A DNA stretch of 42,249 nt. Origin: Candidatus Thermoflexus sinensis (lineage in GTDB: Bacteria; Chloroflexota; Anaerolineae; Thermoflexales; Thermoflexaceae). Both the position numbers and the translations under genes were made by a program. The stretch covers positions 1 through 42,249 of the forward strand of contig JAEVEY010000157.1 in assembly GCA_016842045.1 (NCBI GenBank), read 5' to 3'. Below, one piece after another: positions 8,577 through 18,535 of this stretch (position 1 is its first letter; every line of letters begins with the position of its first letter). The notes under the pieces are model-generated. The model ran no database searches and was not told the origin of the DNA. It saw only the letters and a program-made list of their open reading frames with translations.

Positions 8577-10001
8577 ATGATCGGTGCGAAGGCCAAAGTC
8601 TGGATCGAACGGGTTCAGAATGGGCGGTCGCTTTATCTCGTGGGTGTTCTGGCTTACATCCTGGCCGCCCTTCTCCTGATGAACTGGTTGAACCGGCCCG
8701 GGTTACGGGATGCGGTGTGGTATCCTCTCGTGTCCGCTCTCGCCTTCGCCGCGTTCCTGGGCTCTCTCCTCCTGATTTACTACGCGCCGCTCGCCGGGCT
8801 GGTGAAGGGGATCCTGGGCTTGAGCATCCTGCTGGTGCTCCTTCCCTTCCTGGGGGTTCGCAACACCTTCCTCCTGGAGGTGGCAACCCAGGTGGGGATC
8901 TTCGCTGCCATGGCCCTGGGCCTGAACATCGTGGTGGGCTTCGCCGGGTTGCTGGACCTGGGGTATGTCGCGTTTTATGCCGTTGGCGCTTACCTGTGGG
9001 CCATCTTCGGTTCTCATCAGGCCAACATCGCCTTTGGGACGAACCGCTTCCCCCTGGAGCCGGAGTGGTTCTTTCTCTTCCTTTTCCTGGCGGTGGGGGT
9101 GGCGGCCTTCACCGGGATCCTGCTGGGGCTGCCCGTGTTGCGATTGCGCGGGGATTATCTGGCCATTGTGACCCTGGCCTTCGGCGAGGTGATCCGGGTA
9201 ATCGTCAACAATCTGGATAAGCCGATCAACTTGACGAATGGCCCTCAGGGGATCCGGCCGGTGCAGCGCCCGCCCCTGTTCTTCAAGCCATGGTTAAACG
9301 CGCTGGGGATCCGGCTGGACGATCCAACGCTGTATGCGCTGTATTTCTACTTCCTGGTCCTTGTGGTGATCGGCTTCGCCATCTGGCTGGCCCGGCGTCT
9401 GGAGAACTCCTGGGTCGGGCGGGCATGGACGGCTATCCGGGAGGATGAGCTGGCGGCTCAGGCCATGGGGATCCCTCTGGTGCGGATGAAGCTGGCAGCC
9501 TTCGCCACCGGCGCCTCTTTCGCTGGGGCGATGGGCATGATCTTCGCCGCGAAGCAATATTTCATCAACCCCGAGAGCTTTACTTTTATGGAATCCATCG
9601 GGGTCCTGGTGATGGTGATTGTGGGAGGCATGGGGAGCATCCCTGGGGCCATCGTGGGGGCCACGGTGGTGACCATCCTGAACCTCCAGATCCTGAAGGG
9701 CCTGTCGCTGATGCTGAACAAGCTGCGCCAGGCCGGGGTGGTGATCCCGATCCTTAACTTCCCGCTCAGTCAGTGGCCGACCCAGCTGGAGCCTGCCAAG
9801 TATGAACGGCTGGTCTTCGGGATCCTCCTGATTCTGATGATGATCCTGCGTCCTCAGGGCATCATCCCAGAGCGACGCCATCGCATGGAGCTGGCCGAGG
9901 CCCTGGGCCGGGAGGAGGCTCCTGAGCTGGAGCGGTTGCCGGCGGAGGAAGAGCTTCCACCGGTGATCCCGGCACCGGAGGTCAAGCCGGCCAGGGATTG
10001 A
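8577..10001 (+). CDS. livM: Branched-chain amino acid ABC transporter permease, LivM type
   Basis: A 474-aa multi-pass membrane protein and the second half of the LivHM channel. The LivM core is recognisable from ALGLNIVVGFAGLLDLGYVA (about residues 114-133), then the coupling segment GRAWTAIREDELAAQAMGI near 281-299 and a late VGGMGSIPGAIVGA segment. It is longer than usual because of two additional N-terminal hydrophobic helices and an acidic, Pro/Glu-rich cytoplasmic tail of about 40 residues. GAGGTGCCGG precedes the ATG. The 131-bp gap after livH shows no clear promoter. Confidence 0.92.
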   Translation: MIGAKAKVWIERVQNGRSLYLVGVLAYILAALLLMNWLNRPGLRDAVWYPLVSALAFAAFLGSLLLIYYAPLAGLVKGILGLSILLVLLPFLGVRNTFLLEVATQVGIFAAMALGLNIVVGFAGLLDLGYVAFYAVGAYLWAIFGSHQANIAFGTNRFPLEPEWFFLFLFLAVGVAAFTGILLGLPVLRLRGDYLAIVTLAFGEVIRVIVNNLDKPINLTNGPQGIRPVQRPPLFFKPWLNALGIRLDDPTLYALYFYFLVLVVIGFAIWLARRLENSWVGRAWTAIREDELAAQAMGIPLVRMKLAAFATGASFAGAMGMIFAAKQYFINPESFTFMESIGVLVMVIVGGMGSIPGAIVGATVVTILNLQILKGLSLMLNKLRQAGVVIPILNFPLSQWPTQLEPAKYERLVFGILLILMMILRPQGIIPERRHRMELAEALGREEAPELERLPAEEELPPVIPAPEVKPARD

Positions 10002-10024
10002 AATTCACCGGAAAAGGTCGAAGA

Positions 10025-10057
10025 GTCGAGGCAGGCGACAAAGCCGTCTGCCTCGAC
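10025..10057. terminator. Hairpin between livM and livG
   Basis: A stem with perfect 10-bp arms GTCGAGGCAG/CTGCCTCGAC and a GC-containing loop, followed by TTCCCTCAGCTTTTGGG. The T-run is weak. It may dampen readthrough into the ATPase genes or protect the upstream mRNA. Confidence 0.45.
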
Positions 10058-10127
10058 TTCCCTCAGCTTTTGGGTTTGGAACCAGCCGTGGGTTAGAGAA
10101 AAAATGGAAACGCCAGGAGGCGTGGGA

Positions 10128-10913
10128 ATGGCCAACCTGCTTGAGCTCAGGAAGGTCACCAAGCGCTTTGGGGGGTTGGTCGCGGTTAACCAGGTGGATT
10201 TCACGCTGGAACCGGGCCGCATCGTTAGCATTATCGGACCCAACGGGGCGGGGAAGACCACGCTGTTCAATCTCATCACCGGGATCTATAAACCGGACGA
10301 GGGTGAGATCCTTTTCGAGGGCCGTTCGCTGGTTGGGCTGCGGCCGGATCAGGTTACGGCGCGAGGCATCTCCCGAACTTTTCAGAACATCCGTTTGTTC
10401 GGGAATATGACGGTGATGGAAAACATCCTGGTTGGCATGCACACCCGCTTCCGGGCGAGCCCGGTGGATATCCTGTTTCAAACCCCTCGTTTCCGAGGGG
10501 AGGAGCGAGAGCTGCGGGAGGAAGCCCTGCGGCTGATCCGGTTTGTGGGGTTACGGGCCTCGCCGGATGAGCTGGCCAAGAACCTGCCTTATGGGGAACA
10601 GCGCAAGGTGGAGATCGCGCGGGCCCTTGCAGCCCGTCCAAAGCTGATCCTTCTGGATGAGCCCACGGCCGGGATGAACCCTCAGGAGACGGCGGAGACC
10701 ACCCGGCTGATCCGTCGTCTACGGGATGAATTGGGCATCACAGTGATCCTGATCGAGCATCAGATGCGGGTCGTGATGGGGATCTCCGAACGGGTCACGG
10801 TGCTGGATTATGGGGAGAAGATCGCCGAGGGGAGCCCGGAGGAGGTTCGACGGAACCCGCGGGTGATCGAAGCCTATCTGGGACGAGGGGTTGCGATAGG
10901 AGCGATCGCGTAA
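10128..10913 (+). CDS. livG: Branched-chain amino acid ABC transporter ATPase, LivG type
   Basis: A 261-aa cytoplasmic ATPase that powers LivHM. It has Walker A GPNGAGKTTLFN (about residues 38-49), the LivG-type signature LPYGEQRKVEIARAL (instead of LSGGQ), Walker B LILLDEPTAGMNP and the switch histidine in IEHQM. The start at 10128 is preferred over an in-frame ATG at 10104 because AGGAGG lies seven bases ahead of it and the family sequence (LLELRKVTKRFGG) begins right after. It is followed by its heterodimer partner LivF. Confidence 0.93.
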   Translation: MANLLELRKVTKRFGGLVAVNQVDFTLEPGRIVSIIGPNGAGKTTLFNLITGIYKPDEGEILFEGRSLVGLRPDQVTARGISRTFQNIRLFGNMTVMENILVGMHTRFRASPVDILFQTPRFRGEERELREEALRLIRFVGLRASPDELAKNLPYGEQRKVEIARALAARPKLILLDEPTAGMNPQETAETTRLIRRLRDELGITVILIEHQMRVVMGISERVTVLDYGEKIAEGSPEEVRRNPRVIEAYLGRGVAIGAIA

Positions 10914-10943
10914 AAAATCAAGAGAGAACGTTTCTCAGAGGCG

Positions 10944-11690
<747 letters not shown>

Positions 11691-11815
11691 ACTTGTTGTG
11701 TGATCATGGTAATCTCCTTCCTCGTGCGTTTGACAAGCCTCTACATGGCATGCGGCGAATTGCGTGATCGGTGCAACCCGGCCGCCGCTTGACGATCTTT
11801 GTTAAGGAGGAGACC

Positions 11816-12619
11816 ATGAGGCGCCTGCTGTGGGGGATTCTGGTCCTTGCCTTGCTGGCGGTTGCATGTCAGCCGGCCGCCACGCCGACCCCGACTCCGG
11901 CCCCAGCCGCGCAGCTCCCCAATCTGGGTGGGCGAGAGTTAAGGATCGCCAGCGACACCACGTATCCGCCCTTTGAGTTTGTCGACCCGAAGACCAACGA
12001 GATCGTGGGCTTCGATGTCGACCTGGTGAATGAGATCTGCAAGCTCATCAACTGCAAGCCGACGATCATCTCCACTGCCTGGGAAGGGATCTTTGCTGGC
12101 CTGGAGCAGAAGCAGTTCGACCTGGCCGCCTCCGGCATCACCATCACCGAGGAGCGCAAGCAGAAGTTCGACTTCTCGGACTCCTACCTCCGCTACGGCC
12201 AGGTGGTCCTGGTGCGCGCCGATGAAGAGCGCATCAAGAGCAAGGACGATCTGAAGGACAAGATCGTGGGGGTTCAGATCGGGACCACCAATGAGGAGAC
12301 AGCCAAGACGCTGGTAGCCGACGAGGCGAAACAGCTGAAGCGCTATGACACCTTCGACCTGGCGGTGCGCGCTTTGCTGGCAAAGGATGTGGATGCGGTC
12401 GTGATCGATAGCCCGGCCGCTGACGGTTTCATGGCTCAGAACCCGGGCAAGCTCAAGATCGCCGGGCAGCCCTTCACCAGCGAGGATCTGGGCCTTTGCT
12501 TCCCGAAGGGGAGCGACCTCGTCGGCCCCTTCAACGCCGCCCTGAAGGTCCTCAAGGAGAACGGCACGCTGGACCGGCTTTATCGGAAGTGGTTCGTCGA
12601 ATTTAAGCCGGGGCAGTAG
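11816..12619 (+). CDS. Polar amino acid ABC transporter substrate-binding lipoprotein
   Basis: A 267-aa extracytoplasmic lipoprotein of the family-3 solute-binding proteins (SBP_bac_3; glutamine, arginine, histidine and similar). The lipobox LLAVAC is at the end of the N-terminal hydrophobic helix, followed by an Ala/Pro/Thr spacer. Family hallmarks are [36 protein letters not shown] and [15 protein letters not shown] precedes the chosen ATG at 11816; an earlier in-frame ATG (11771) would bury the signal peptide behind 15 more residues and lacks a ribosome site. The matching permease is 246 bp downstream, but no polar-amino-acid-type ATPase is present in the window. Confidence 0.93.
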   Translation: MRRLLWGILVLALLAVACQPAATPTPTPAPAAQLPNLGGRELRIASDTTYPPFEFVDPKTNEIVGFDVDLVNEICKLINCKPTIISTAWEGIFAGLEQKQFDLAASGITITEERKQKFDFSDSYLRYGQVVLVRADEERIKSKDDLKDKIVGVQIGTTNEETAKTLVADEAKQLKRYDTFDLAVRALLAKDVDAVVIDSPAADGFMAQNPGKLKIAGQPFTSEDLGLCFPKGSDLVGPFNAALKVLKENGTLDRLYRKWFVEFKPGQ

Positions 12620-12649
12620 GTCGTTTGAGCAAGCGGACATGGCACTTCA

Positions 12650-12681
12650 GAATGGGTCGCGGGGGATCTCGCGGCCCATTC
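12650..12681 (+). terminator. Hairpin after the polar amino acid binding protein
   Basis: Arms GAATGGGTCGCG/CGCGGCCCATTC (11 of 12 paired) around an 8-nt loop, followed by TATTTC. The T-run is weak, so it could act as a partial terminator separating the highly needed binding protein from its permease. Confidence 0.5.
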
Positions 12682-12749
12682 TATTTCACGCAACCTGTCA
12701 CCGGATCTTCTGAGGGCGGGGAAGGCCGCCCAGGGCAGTGCTGCTCCTT

Positions 12750-12820
12750 GCCCTGTTGCAAACTGGGGGGAAGGGGCAAACGTTGAACCCGCGACCACCA
12801 CCCGAATCGCAACGGTTTAT
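12750..12820. mobile_element. MITE-like element B1 (family B), 71 bp
   Basis: The shortest copy of family B. It carries the inward-facing ends GTTGCAAAC and GAATCGCAAC and the family tail GGGGCAAAC...GAACC...CACCACCCGAATCGCAAC. It is flanked by CTGCTCCTT (12741-12749) and CTGTTCCTT (12821-12829), a 9-bp target duplication with one mismatch. The distances from the flank to GTTGC (5 bp) and from GCAAC to the flank (7 bp) are the same as in the other two copies. It has no coding capacity. Confidence 0.65.
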
Positions 12821-12864
12821 CTGTTCCTTCCAAAACATGCTAAGGATTTAAAGGAGTTCGGAAG

Positions 12865-13713
12865 ATGGCGGTCTCTGTGGAAACCCAGACCGTGTCGCCT
12901 TCGATTCCGCCTCCACGACGGGTTGGATTGAATTGGCGAACCTGGCCCTGGTGGGCCGTATTGCTGGGAACGTTTGGGCTCTGGACCGTGGTGGCGATTC
13001 TGTATTCTCCGGACTATCAGGCCACAGTCCGCTTTCTGTTCCGCGGGATCCCCGTCACCCTCCAATTAACCGTCATCGCTTACTCGATCGCTCTCGTTCT
13101 GGGCCTGATCGCCGGTCTGGGTCGGGTATCTCGAAATGTCATCTTTTACAATCTGAGCACCTTATATGTCGAGTTCATCCGGGGGGTCCCGCTGCTGGTC
13201 GTGCTGTTTTACGTGGCTTTTGTGGCCGCGCCGCCGATGGGCGATGCGCTGATCGGAGCCGGCCAGGCCTGGGGTCTTCCCCCGCTGGTTCAGCTGGGCC
13301 GTCTGATCCGGAGCGAGATGGGACGGGCGGTGACCGGCCTGGCGATCGGTTACGGGGCCTATCTGGCCGAAGTTTATCGGGCGGGCATTGAGTCGATCCC
13401 CAAGGGGCAGATGGAGGCGGCTCGTAGCCTGGGCATGACCTACTGGCAGGCGATGCGCTTTGTGATCCTCCCCCAGGCCATCCGCAACGTATTGCCTCCT
13501 CTGGGGAACGACTTCATCGCGATGCTCAAGGACACCGCGCTGGCCTCGGCGATCGCAGTGCCAGAACTCATGTATGTGGGACGCCAGCGAGCGGCGGGGA
13601 CGTTCCGGTATTTTGAGGTCTACAATACGGTTGCCCTTCTCTATCTGGCCATGACCCTGCTGCTCTCTCTCCTGGTGCGAGCGCTGGAGCGTCGAACTGC
13701 GATCCCCCGATGA
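12865..13713 (+). CDS. Polar amino acid ABC transporter permease (HisM/GlnP family)
   Basis: A 282-aa inner-membrane permease of the His/Glu/Gln/Arg/opine family. After a short hydrophilic N-terminus there is one extra helix (about 31-50), then the BPD_transp_1 domain beginning FRGIPVTLQLTVIAYSIA, with EFIRGVPLLV and the EAA coupling loop EAARSLGMTYWQAMRFVILPQAIRNVLPPLGN (about residues 180-215). AAGGAGTTCGGAAG precedes the start. It belongs with the upstream binding protein. Members of this family work either as homodimers or with a second permease; only one is present, as is no dedicated ATPase. Confidence 0.92.
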   Translation: MAVSVETQTVSPSIPPPRRVGLNWRTWPWWAVLLGTFGLWTVVAILYSPDYQATVRFLFRGIPVTLQLTVIAYSIALVLGLIAGLGRVSRNVIFYNLSTLYVEFIRGVPLLVVLFYVAFVAAPPMGDALIGAGQAWGLPPLVQLGRLIRSEMGRAVTGLAIGYGAYLAEVYRAGIESIPKGQMEAARSLGMTYWQAMRFVILPQAIRNVLPPLGNDFIAMLKDTALASAIAVPELMYVGRQRAAGTFRYFEVYNTVALLYLAMTLLLSLLVRALERRTAIPR

Positions 13714-13791
13714 TGAAGGTCGTCGAAAACAGGTGTGGACTTTGGGACGAAGGAGGATCACCACCGACAGGCATACAATCCGGTCTAATGT

Positions 13792-13820
13792 TTGCTACGT
13801 AAAATGAGATGAGCTATAAT
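13792..13820 (+). promoter_or_regulatory. Sigma70-type promoter in the long gap before the peptide transporter
   Basis: TTGCTA (13792-13797), a 17-bp spacer and a perfect TATAAT (13815-13820). It points towards the oligopeptide transporter, which begins 436 bases after the predicted start. Element B2 sits immediately downstream, so any transcript would begin in or at the edge of its target duplication. Confidence 0.6.
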
Positions 13821-13831
13821 GACAGGAGTTT

Positions 13832-14009
13832 GCGCTATTGCAAGCTGAGGGCTTTTTTGGGGGGTGGGGCGGCCAGCGGAGGAGGGCGTCCCACCCCAAA
13901 AGCCTGACTTACCCCTCTCCCCATGCCGTGAATCGGTGTGGGGAGAGGGGTAGGGGGAAGGGGCAAACGCGGAACCTGAGCGGGCACCGCCAGGACCGCA
14001 ACCGGGCAC
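13832..14009. mobile_element. MITE-like element B2 (family B), 178 bp
   Basis: Ends ATTGC (5 bp in from the left edge) and GCAAC (7 bp in from the right edge), flanked by CAGGAGTTT (13823-13831) and CAGGGGTTA (14010-14018), 7 of 9 identical. Inside are a degenerate GGGGTGGGGCGG / CCCACCCC hairpin and a second hairpin pairing ACCCCTCTCCCC (13911-13922) with GGGGAGAGGGGT (13940-13951). The right part shares the family tail CTGAGCGGGCACC...GCAAC. The rest of the 549-bp gap 13714-14262 holds only the promoter at 13792 and about 250 bp (14019-14262) in which I recognise nothing but the ribosome site of the next gene. Confidence 0.6.
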
Positions 14010-14262
14010 CAGGGGTTACATAGACCGTTGAGGGTTCAAAACCCGTTCGAGCAGGAGAGGCGCCGTCGATCCTTCCCGGAGTTTGGGGGCCAGGTGGGCT
14101 CCCAAAGGCGACTCGCTCAGCCCGAAATCTTCTGTTCTCTTCCCCTGCAGCCCTTTGAGCTACAGGGAGGGGTGATCCTGGACCTTTCCTATAAGAGCCG
14201 GCTGTGGAAGCCTGATCGTTCCGGATCATGGATGGGCGATTCGGAGAATTGAGGAGGGCGGA

Positions 14263-15381
14263 ATGATCAACTACCTGATCCGCCGTCTGTTTCAAATGAT
14301 GGTGGTGATCCTCCTCTCCTCCATGGCGATCTATGCCATTATGAACCTGGCTCCCGGGGGACCATTAAGCGGGATCAATCTGGGGGCGGATCGGAAAAGC
14401 CGATTAAGCCCGGAGGAGATCCGGAGGATCGAGGAGTTTCTGGGGCTGCACCGGCCGCTGCACTGGCGTTATATCGTCTGGTTGCTGGGGGAGGACTGGC
14501 TGGATGAGGTGGGGTTGAAATCCCTTCAGCGGACCAGCTGTCGGGAGATCCCCACGGAATGCACGCGAGGGGTGATCCGTTTTGATTTCGGCGATTCCTG
14601 GCGCCTGGCCGCCGGGCAGAAAGTTATCGATCTGATCTGGTTCCGGCTCCCCAACACATTGCTCCTGATGACCTCCGCCACGCTCCTCTCCCTGCTGGTG
14701 GCCATTCCCATCGGGATCTATTCGGCGGTGCGGCAATACTCCCTGCTGGATTACGCGGCCACCACTTTTGCGTTCTTCGGCACCGCCATGCCCGTCTTCT
14801 GGTTCGGGCTCATGATGATCTTCATCTTCAGCGGCCCCCGTTCCCCCTGGCATCAGGTCCTCGGATTGCCGTATTTGCCCACCGGGAACAACTACAGCCT
14901 GCGCCCCCCTCAACCGGGGAGTCTCCTCTACGTGCTGGGGGCCACGCCCGGTTCCCCGCTGGATCGCGCGGTCCACCTGATCCTGCCCACCATTGTGCTG
15001 AGCCTGCTATATATGGCCGGGTGGAGCCGTTATACCCGCTCCTCCATGCTTGAGGTGTTGCGCCAGGATTATGTGCGCACGGCGCGGGCAAAGGGACTGG
15101 TGGAGCGGGTGGTGATCATGAAGCACGCGCTGCGCAACGCCCTTATTCCGATCGTGACCATCCTCACCCTGGAGATCCCGGGCATTTTCAGCGGGGCGGT
15201 GCTTACCGAGACAATCTTCAACTACAAGGGCATGGGGCGGTTATATTACGACGCCCTGCAGGCAGACGATTGGCCGGTGGTGATGGCGTTGCTGTTCATC
15301 ACTGCTTTGCTGGTGGTGTTTGCGAACCTGCTGGCGGATATCCTTTACACCATTGTGGATCCCAGGATCCGACTGGAGTAA
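14263..15381 (+). CDS. Oligopeptide/dipeptide ABC transporter permease (DppB/OppB type)
   Basis: A 372-aa inner-membrane permease. It starts with the family's Y-L-I-R-R-L-x-Q-M hydrophobic helix, has a large extracytoplasmic stretch (about residues 30-110), then the BPD_transp_1 core with five or so helices and the EAA-type loop RTARAKGLVERVVIMKHALRNALIPIV (about 270-296). The C-terminus LLADILYTIVDPRIRLE is typical of the DppB family. GAGGAGGGCGG precedes the ATG. It is 11 bp upstream of its partner permease and is the first gene of a four-gene transporter set. Confidence 0.93.
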   Translation: MINYLIRRLFQMMVVILLSSMAIYAIMNLAPGGPLSGINLGADRKSRLSPEEIRRIEEFLGLHRPLHWRYIVWLLGEDWLDEVGLKSLQRTSCREIPTECTRGVIRFDFGDSWRLAAGQKVIDLIWFRLPNTLLLMTSATLLSLLVAIPIGIYSAVRQYSLLDYAATTFAFFGTAMPVFWFGLMMIFIFSGPRSPWHQVLGLPYLPTGNNYSLRPPQPGSLLYVLGATPGSPLDRAVHLILPTIVLSLLYMAGWSRYTRSSMLEVLRQDYVRTARAKGLVERVVIMKHALRNALIPIVTILTLEIPGIFSGAVLTETIFNYKGMGRLYYDALQADDWPVVMALLFITALLVVFANLLADILYTIVDPRIRLE

Positions 15382-15392
15382 GGGGGTGATGG

Positions 15393-16313
15393 ATGGCCAC
15401 AGCGGAGCTTCGGGCGGAAGCCCTCCTGACGGTTCGGGAAGAAAGTTATCTGCTGATTGTCTGGCGGCGGTTCCGTCGTCACCGGGTGGCCCTGGTGGGG
15501 GCGGTGATCCTGCTGGCCTTTATCCTGATCGCGGTGCTGGCCCCCTGGATCGCGCCCTATGATCCCTATGCCCAGAATTTGCTGCTGAAGAACGCCGGCC
15601 CTTCCCCTGCCCACTGGCTGGGGACGGATGAGCTGGGGCGGGATGTGCTCTCCCGATTGATCTATGCCGCCCGGATCTCCCTGACGGTGGCCTTTGTAGT
15701 CACCCTGATCAGCCAGACCACGGGAGCATTGATCGGAGCGATTTCGGGCTACTTCGGAGGGTGGGTGGATAACGTCATCCAGCGGGTGGTGGACTTCATG
15801 CTGACGCTTCCCCTCCTGCCCCTTCTGCTCACCGTCTCCGCCCTCCTGAGCGACGTCACGCTCCCCGGCCTGACCCGGGAATGGAGCAGTGTGGTGATCA
15901 TTATTCTGGTGCTGAGCCTGTTCGGCTGGATGGGATCGGCGCGATTGGTACGGGGGGTGGTGCTGTCGCTGCGGGAGCAGACGTTCACCGAGGCCGCGCG
16001 GGCCCTCGGGATGTCGGACCTGCAGATTGTGATCCGCCATATGATTCCTAACGCGATGGCTCCCATTATCGTCAGCGCGACCCTGAGCCTGGGCACGGTG
16101 ATCATCCTGGAGGCAGCCCTCAGTTTCCTGGGCTTCGGAGTCCAGCCCCCTGTCCCCACGTGGGGGAATATGTTGAACAACGCCCAGGCGGATATGTGGA
16201 CCCAGCCCTTCAAAGCGATCATCCCGGGGTTCTGTATCTTCCTTACCTCGCTCTCCTTCAATTTTGTGGGCGATGGCCTTCGGGATGCGCTGGATCCGCG
16301 CCTGAAGCGTTGA
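15393..16313 (+). CDS. Oligopeptide/dipeptide ABC transporter permease (DppC/OppC type)
   Basis: A 306-aa partner permease. It has the OppC N-terminal cytoplasmic segment and helix (RFRRHRVALVGAVILL, about 29-44), the conserved HWLGTDELGRDVLSRLIYAAR motif near residues 71-91, and the EAA loop EAARALGMSDLQIVIRHMIPNAMAPI (about 200-225). The C-terminus ends LRDALDPRLKR as in the family. AAGGGGGTGATGG precedes the start. Together with the previous gene it forms the membrane channel for peptides or, in some relatives, nickel or oligosaccharides. Confidence 0.93.
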   Translation: MATAELRAEALLTVREESYLLIVWRRFRRHRVALVGAVILLAFILIAVLAPWIAPYDPYAQNLLLKNAGPSPAHWLGTDELGRDVLSRLIYAARISLTVAFVVTLISQTTGALIGAISGYFGGWVDNVIQRVVDFMLTLPLLPLLLTVSALLSDVTLPGLTREWSSVVIIILVLSLFGWMGSARLVRGVVLSLREQTFTEAARALGMSDLQIVIRHMIPNAMAPIIVSATLSLGTVIILEAALSFLGFGVQPPVPTWGNMLNNAQADMWTQPFKAIIPGFCIFLTSLSFNFVGDGLRDALDPRLKR

Positions 16314-16325
16314 TGGGGAAGGGGA

Positions 16326-17372
16326 ATGACCTTCTCTGCTTTCGCAGCCTCACAAAGGGAGGAACAGGCTTCCATGCAGCGAGACGGTCGCGAGATCCTG
16401 CTGGAAGTTCGGGATTTGCGGACCTATTTTTTCACTGAGGACGGTGTGGTGAAGGCCGTGGATGGAGTGAGTTTCCACGTGCGGCGGGGGGAGATCCTGG
16501 GGCTGGTTGGGGAATCCGGCTGTGGAAAAAGCGTGACCTCGCTTTCCATCATGCGCCTGATCACCCCGCCCGGGCGGATTCTCGGAGGGCAGGTGCTCTT
16601 CGATGGGATAGACCTCCTGAAACTGCCGGAGCCGGAAATGGTCCGGCTGCGAGGAAGCCGGATCTCCATGATCTTCCAGCAGCCGGTGAGCTGCCTGAAC
16701 CCGGTCTTCAAGATAGGCGATCAGATCGCAGAAGTCTTTCAGGTCCACGAGGGGTTGAGCCGTATCGAAGGATGGAAGCGGGCTATCGAGCTGCTGCAGA
16801 TGGTGGGCATCCCGGATCCGGAGCGTCGGGCCCATTCGTATCCCCACGAGCTGTCCGGCGGGATGGCCCAGCGGGTCATGATCGCGATGGCCCTCGCGTT
16901 GGGGCCGGAGCTGTTGATCGCGGATGAGCCCACCACTGCCCTGGACGTGACCATCCAGGCCCAGATCCTGGACCTGATGCGGGAGCTCCAGCGTCGCATG
17001 CATACCGCGATCATCCTCATCACCCACGATATGGGGATCGTCGCCGAGATGTGCGATCGGGTGGCGGTGATGTATGCCGGACAGATCATCGAAGAAGCGG
17101 ATGTGCGCACCATCTTCGCGGATCCCCAGCATCCCTACACGCGCGGGCTGTTAGGTTCCATCCCGGTGATGGGAGTGGTCAAGCCACGGCTGGACACGAT
17201 TCCGGGAACGGTGCCGAATCTGATCAATTTGCCGCCCGGGTGCCGTTTCGCGCCGCGTTGTCAGGCGCGGCTGGAGCATCAGGCCCGGCTGGGGAATCGC
17301 TGCCTGGAAGAGAACCCTCCACTCTTCCATACCGGCCCTGGTCATCAGGTTCGTTGCTGGCTTTATCGCTAA
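16326..17372 (+). CDS. Oligopeptide/dipeptide ABC transporter ATPase (DppD/OppD type)
   Basis: A 348-aa cytoplasmic ATPase. It has Walker [18 protein letters not shown], a Q-loop [11 protein letters not shown], signature [17 protein letters not shown], Walker [15 protein letters not shown] and switch histidine ITHDMG. The C-terminal oligopeptide-transporter extension ([12 protein letters not shown] ... [10 protein letters not shown] ... C ... C) keeps four cysteines; related DppD proteins can bind an iron-sulfur cluster there. An alternative ATG at 16374, with AGGGAGGA ten bases upstream, would remove 16 residues that look unlike the family and may well be the true start. Confidence 0.93.
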   Translation: MTFSAFAASQREEQASMQRDGREILLEVRDLRTYFFTEDGVVKAVDGVSFHVRRGEILGLVGESGCGKSVTSLSIMRLITPPGRILGGQVLFDGIDLLKLPEPEMVRLRGSRISMIFQQPVSCLNPVFKIGDQIAEVFQVHEGLSRIEGWKRAIELLQMVGIPDPERRAHSYPHELSGGMAQRVMIAMALALGPELLIADEPTTALDVTIQAQILDLMRELQRRMHTAIILITHDMGIVAEMCDRVAVMYAGQIIEEADVRTIFADPQHPYTRGLLGSIPVMGVVKPRLDTIPGTVPNLINLPPGCRFAPRCQARLEHQARLGNRCLEENPPLFHTGPGHQVRCWLYR

Positions 17373-17445
17373 CGCCACTGACCGCCCGTAGATGGGTTGG
17401 GTCACTACGGCTTTCATAAAAGCTCTTTTGGGGAGGCATTCACGG

Positions 17446-18468
17446 ATGACCCTGACTCAAATGCAGGTTCAGACCTCGCTGGACCTTTCCACCGATCAGG
17501 ATCTTGTGGTGGTTCGAGGATTGAAAAAATACTTCCCGGTGCGCCGGGGGCTGCTTCAGCGGGTCGTGGCATGGGTGAAGGCCGTGGATGGCGTGAGCTT
17601 CACGATCCGCCGCGGTGAGACCATGGGGCTGGTCGGCGAATCCGGGTGCGGGAAAACCACGGTGGGGCGCACCATTTTGCGCCTGATCGAGCCTACGGCA
17701 GGGGAGGTTTATTTCGAGGGACGGAACATTTTCGCCCTTACCAAACCTGAGCTGAAAACCCTGCGGCGGGACATGCAGATTATCTTTCAGGATCCTTATT
17801 CCTCGCTGGATCCCCGCATGCCGGTGGGGGCCAGCATTGCGGAAGGGCTGGCGGTGCATGGGATCGGAACGCCGAAGGAACGCTTTGAGATGGTGGTCGA
17901 TCTGCTTCGCAAGGTCGGCCTGGAAGACTATCACGCCCGTCGTTATCCCCATGAGTTCTCCGGAGGCCAGCGCCAGCGTATTGTGATCGCTCGCGCCCTT
18001 GCCCTGCGTCCGAAGTTCATTGTGTGCGATGAGCCGATCTCCGCCCTCGATGTATCTATTCAGGCCCAGATCATCAACCTGCTGAAGGAGCTCCAGGAGG
18101 AATTCAAGCTGACCTATCTCTTCATCGCCCACAATCTCAGCGTGATCGAGCACGTGAGCGATCGGGTGGCGGTGATGTATCTGGGCAAGATCGTGGAGCT
18201 GACCTCCCGGGAGGAGCTCTATCGAAACCCCCTCCATCCTTACACTCAGGCGCTGCTTTCCGCAGTCCCGATCCCGGACCCCACGCTCAGGCGGGAGCGT
18301 ATTCTCCTGAAAGGAGATGTCCCCAGTCCTCTGAATCCGCCCTCTGGCTGTCGCTTCCACCCCCGCTGCCCGGTCGCCACTCGTTATTGCGCCCAGGAGG
18401 AACCGCCATTCGTGAATATTGGAACCCGAGGGCAAGAACATTGGGTGGCTTGCTGGCGAGTCATGTGA
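17446..18468 (+). CDS. Oligopeptide/dipeptide ABC transporter ATPase (DppF/OppF type)
   Basis: A 340-aa ATPase, partner of the preceding one. It has the OppF-type [14 protein letters not shown] opening, Walker [18 protein letters not shown], signature [17 protein letters not shown], Walker [15 protein letters not shown] and switch histidine IAHNLS. The C-terminal tail carries GCRFHPRCP and further cysteines. The ATG at 17446 is chosen because GGGGAGG lies nine bases upstream; an earlier in-frame ATG (17392) lacks one. It ends the transporter set. No peptide-binding protein gene is found in the window. Confidence 0.93.
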   Translation: MTLTQMQVQTSLDLSTDQDLVVVRGLKKYFPVRRGLLQRVVAWVKAVDGVSFTIRRGETMGLVGESGCGKTTVGRTILRLIEPTAGEVYFEGRNIFALTKPELKTLRRDMQIIFQDPYSSLDPRMPVGASIAEGLAVHGIGTPKERFEMVVDLLRKVGLEDYHARRYPHEFSGGQRQRIVIARALALRPKFIVCDEPISALDVSIQAQIINLLKELQEEFKLTYLFIAHNLSVIEHVSDRVAVMYLGKIVELTSREELYRNPLHPYTQALLSAVPIPDPTLRRERILLKGDVPSPLNPPSGCRFHPRCPVATRYCAQEEPPFVNIGTRGQEHWVACWRVM

Positions 18469-18535
18469 CACAATCTACCCCGCGATCAACTCTCGTGCTC
18501 CTTCCAGCTTTGATTTTTGGTTTTGGTCCCCTGGG

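Noticed and set aside
14028-14252. Possible 74-aa gene before the peptide transporter
   Set aside because: No ribosome site, no recognisable motif, and its left edge borders a MITE-like element.
13714-14262. Riboswitch or T-box leader before the peptide transporter
   Set aside because: No T-box core or known riboswitch motif is visible; the structure there is explained by element B2.
17440-18471. Long minus-strand open frame opposite the OppF-type ATPase
   Set aside because: It mirrors a clear ATPase gene; the His/Gln/Asp-rich translation has no domain.
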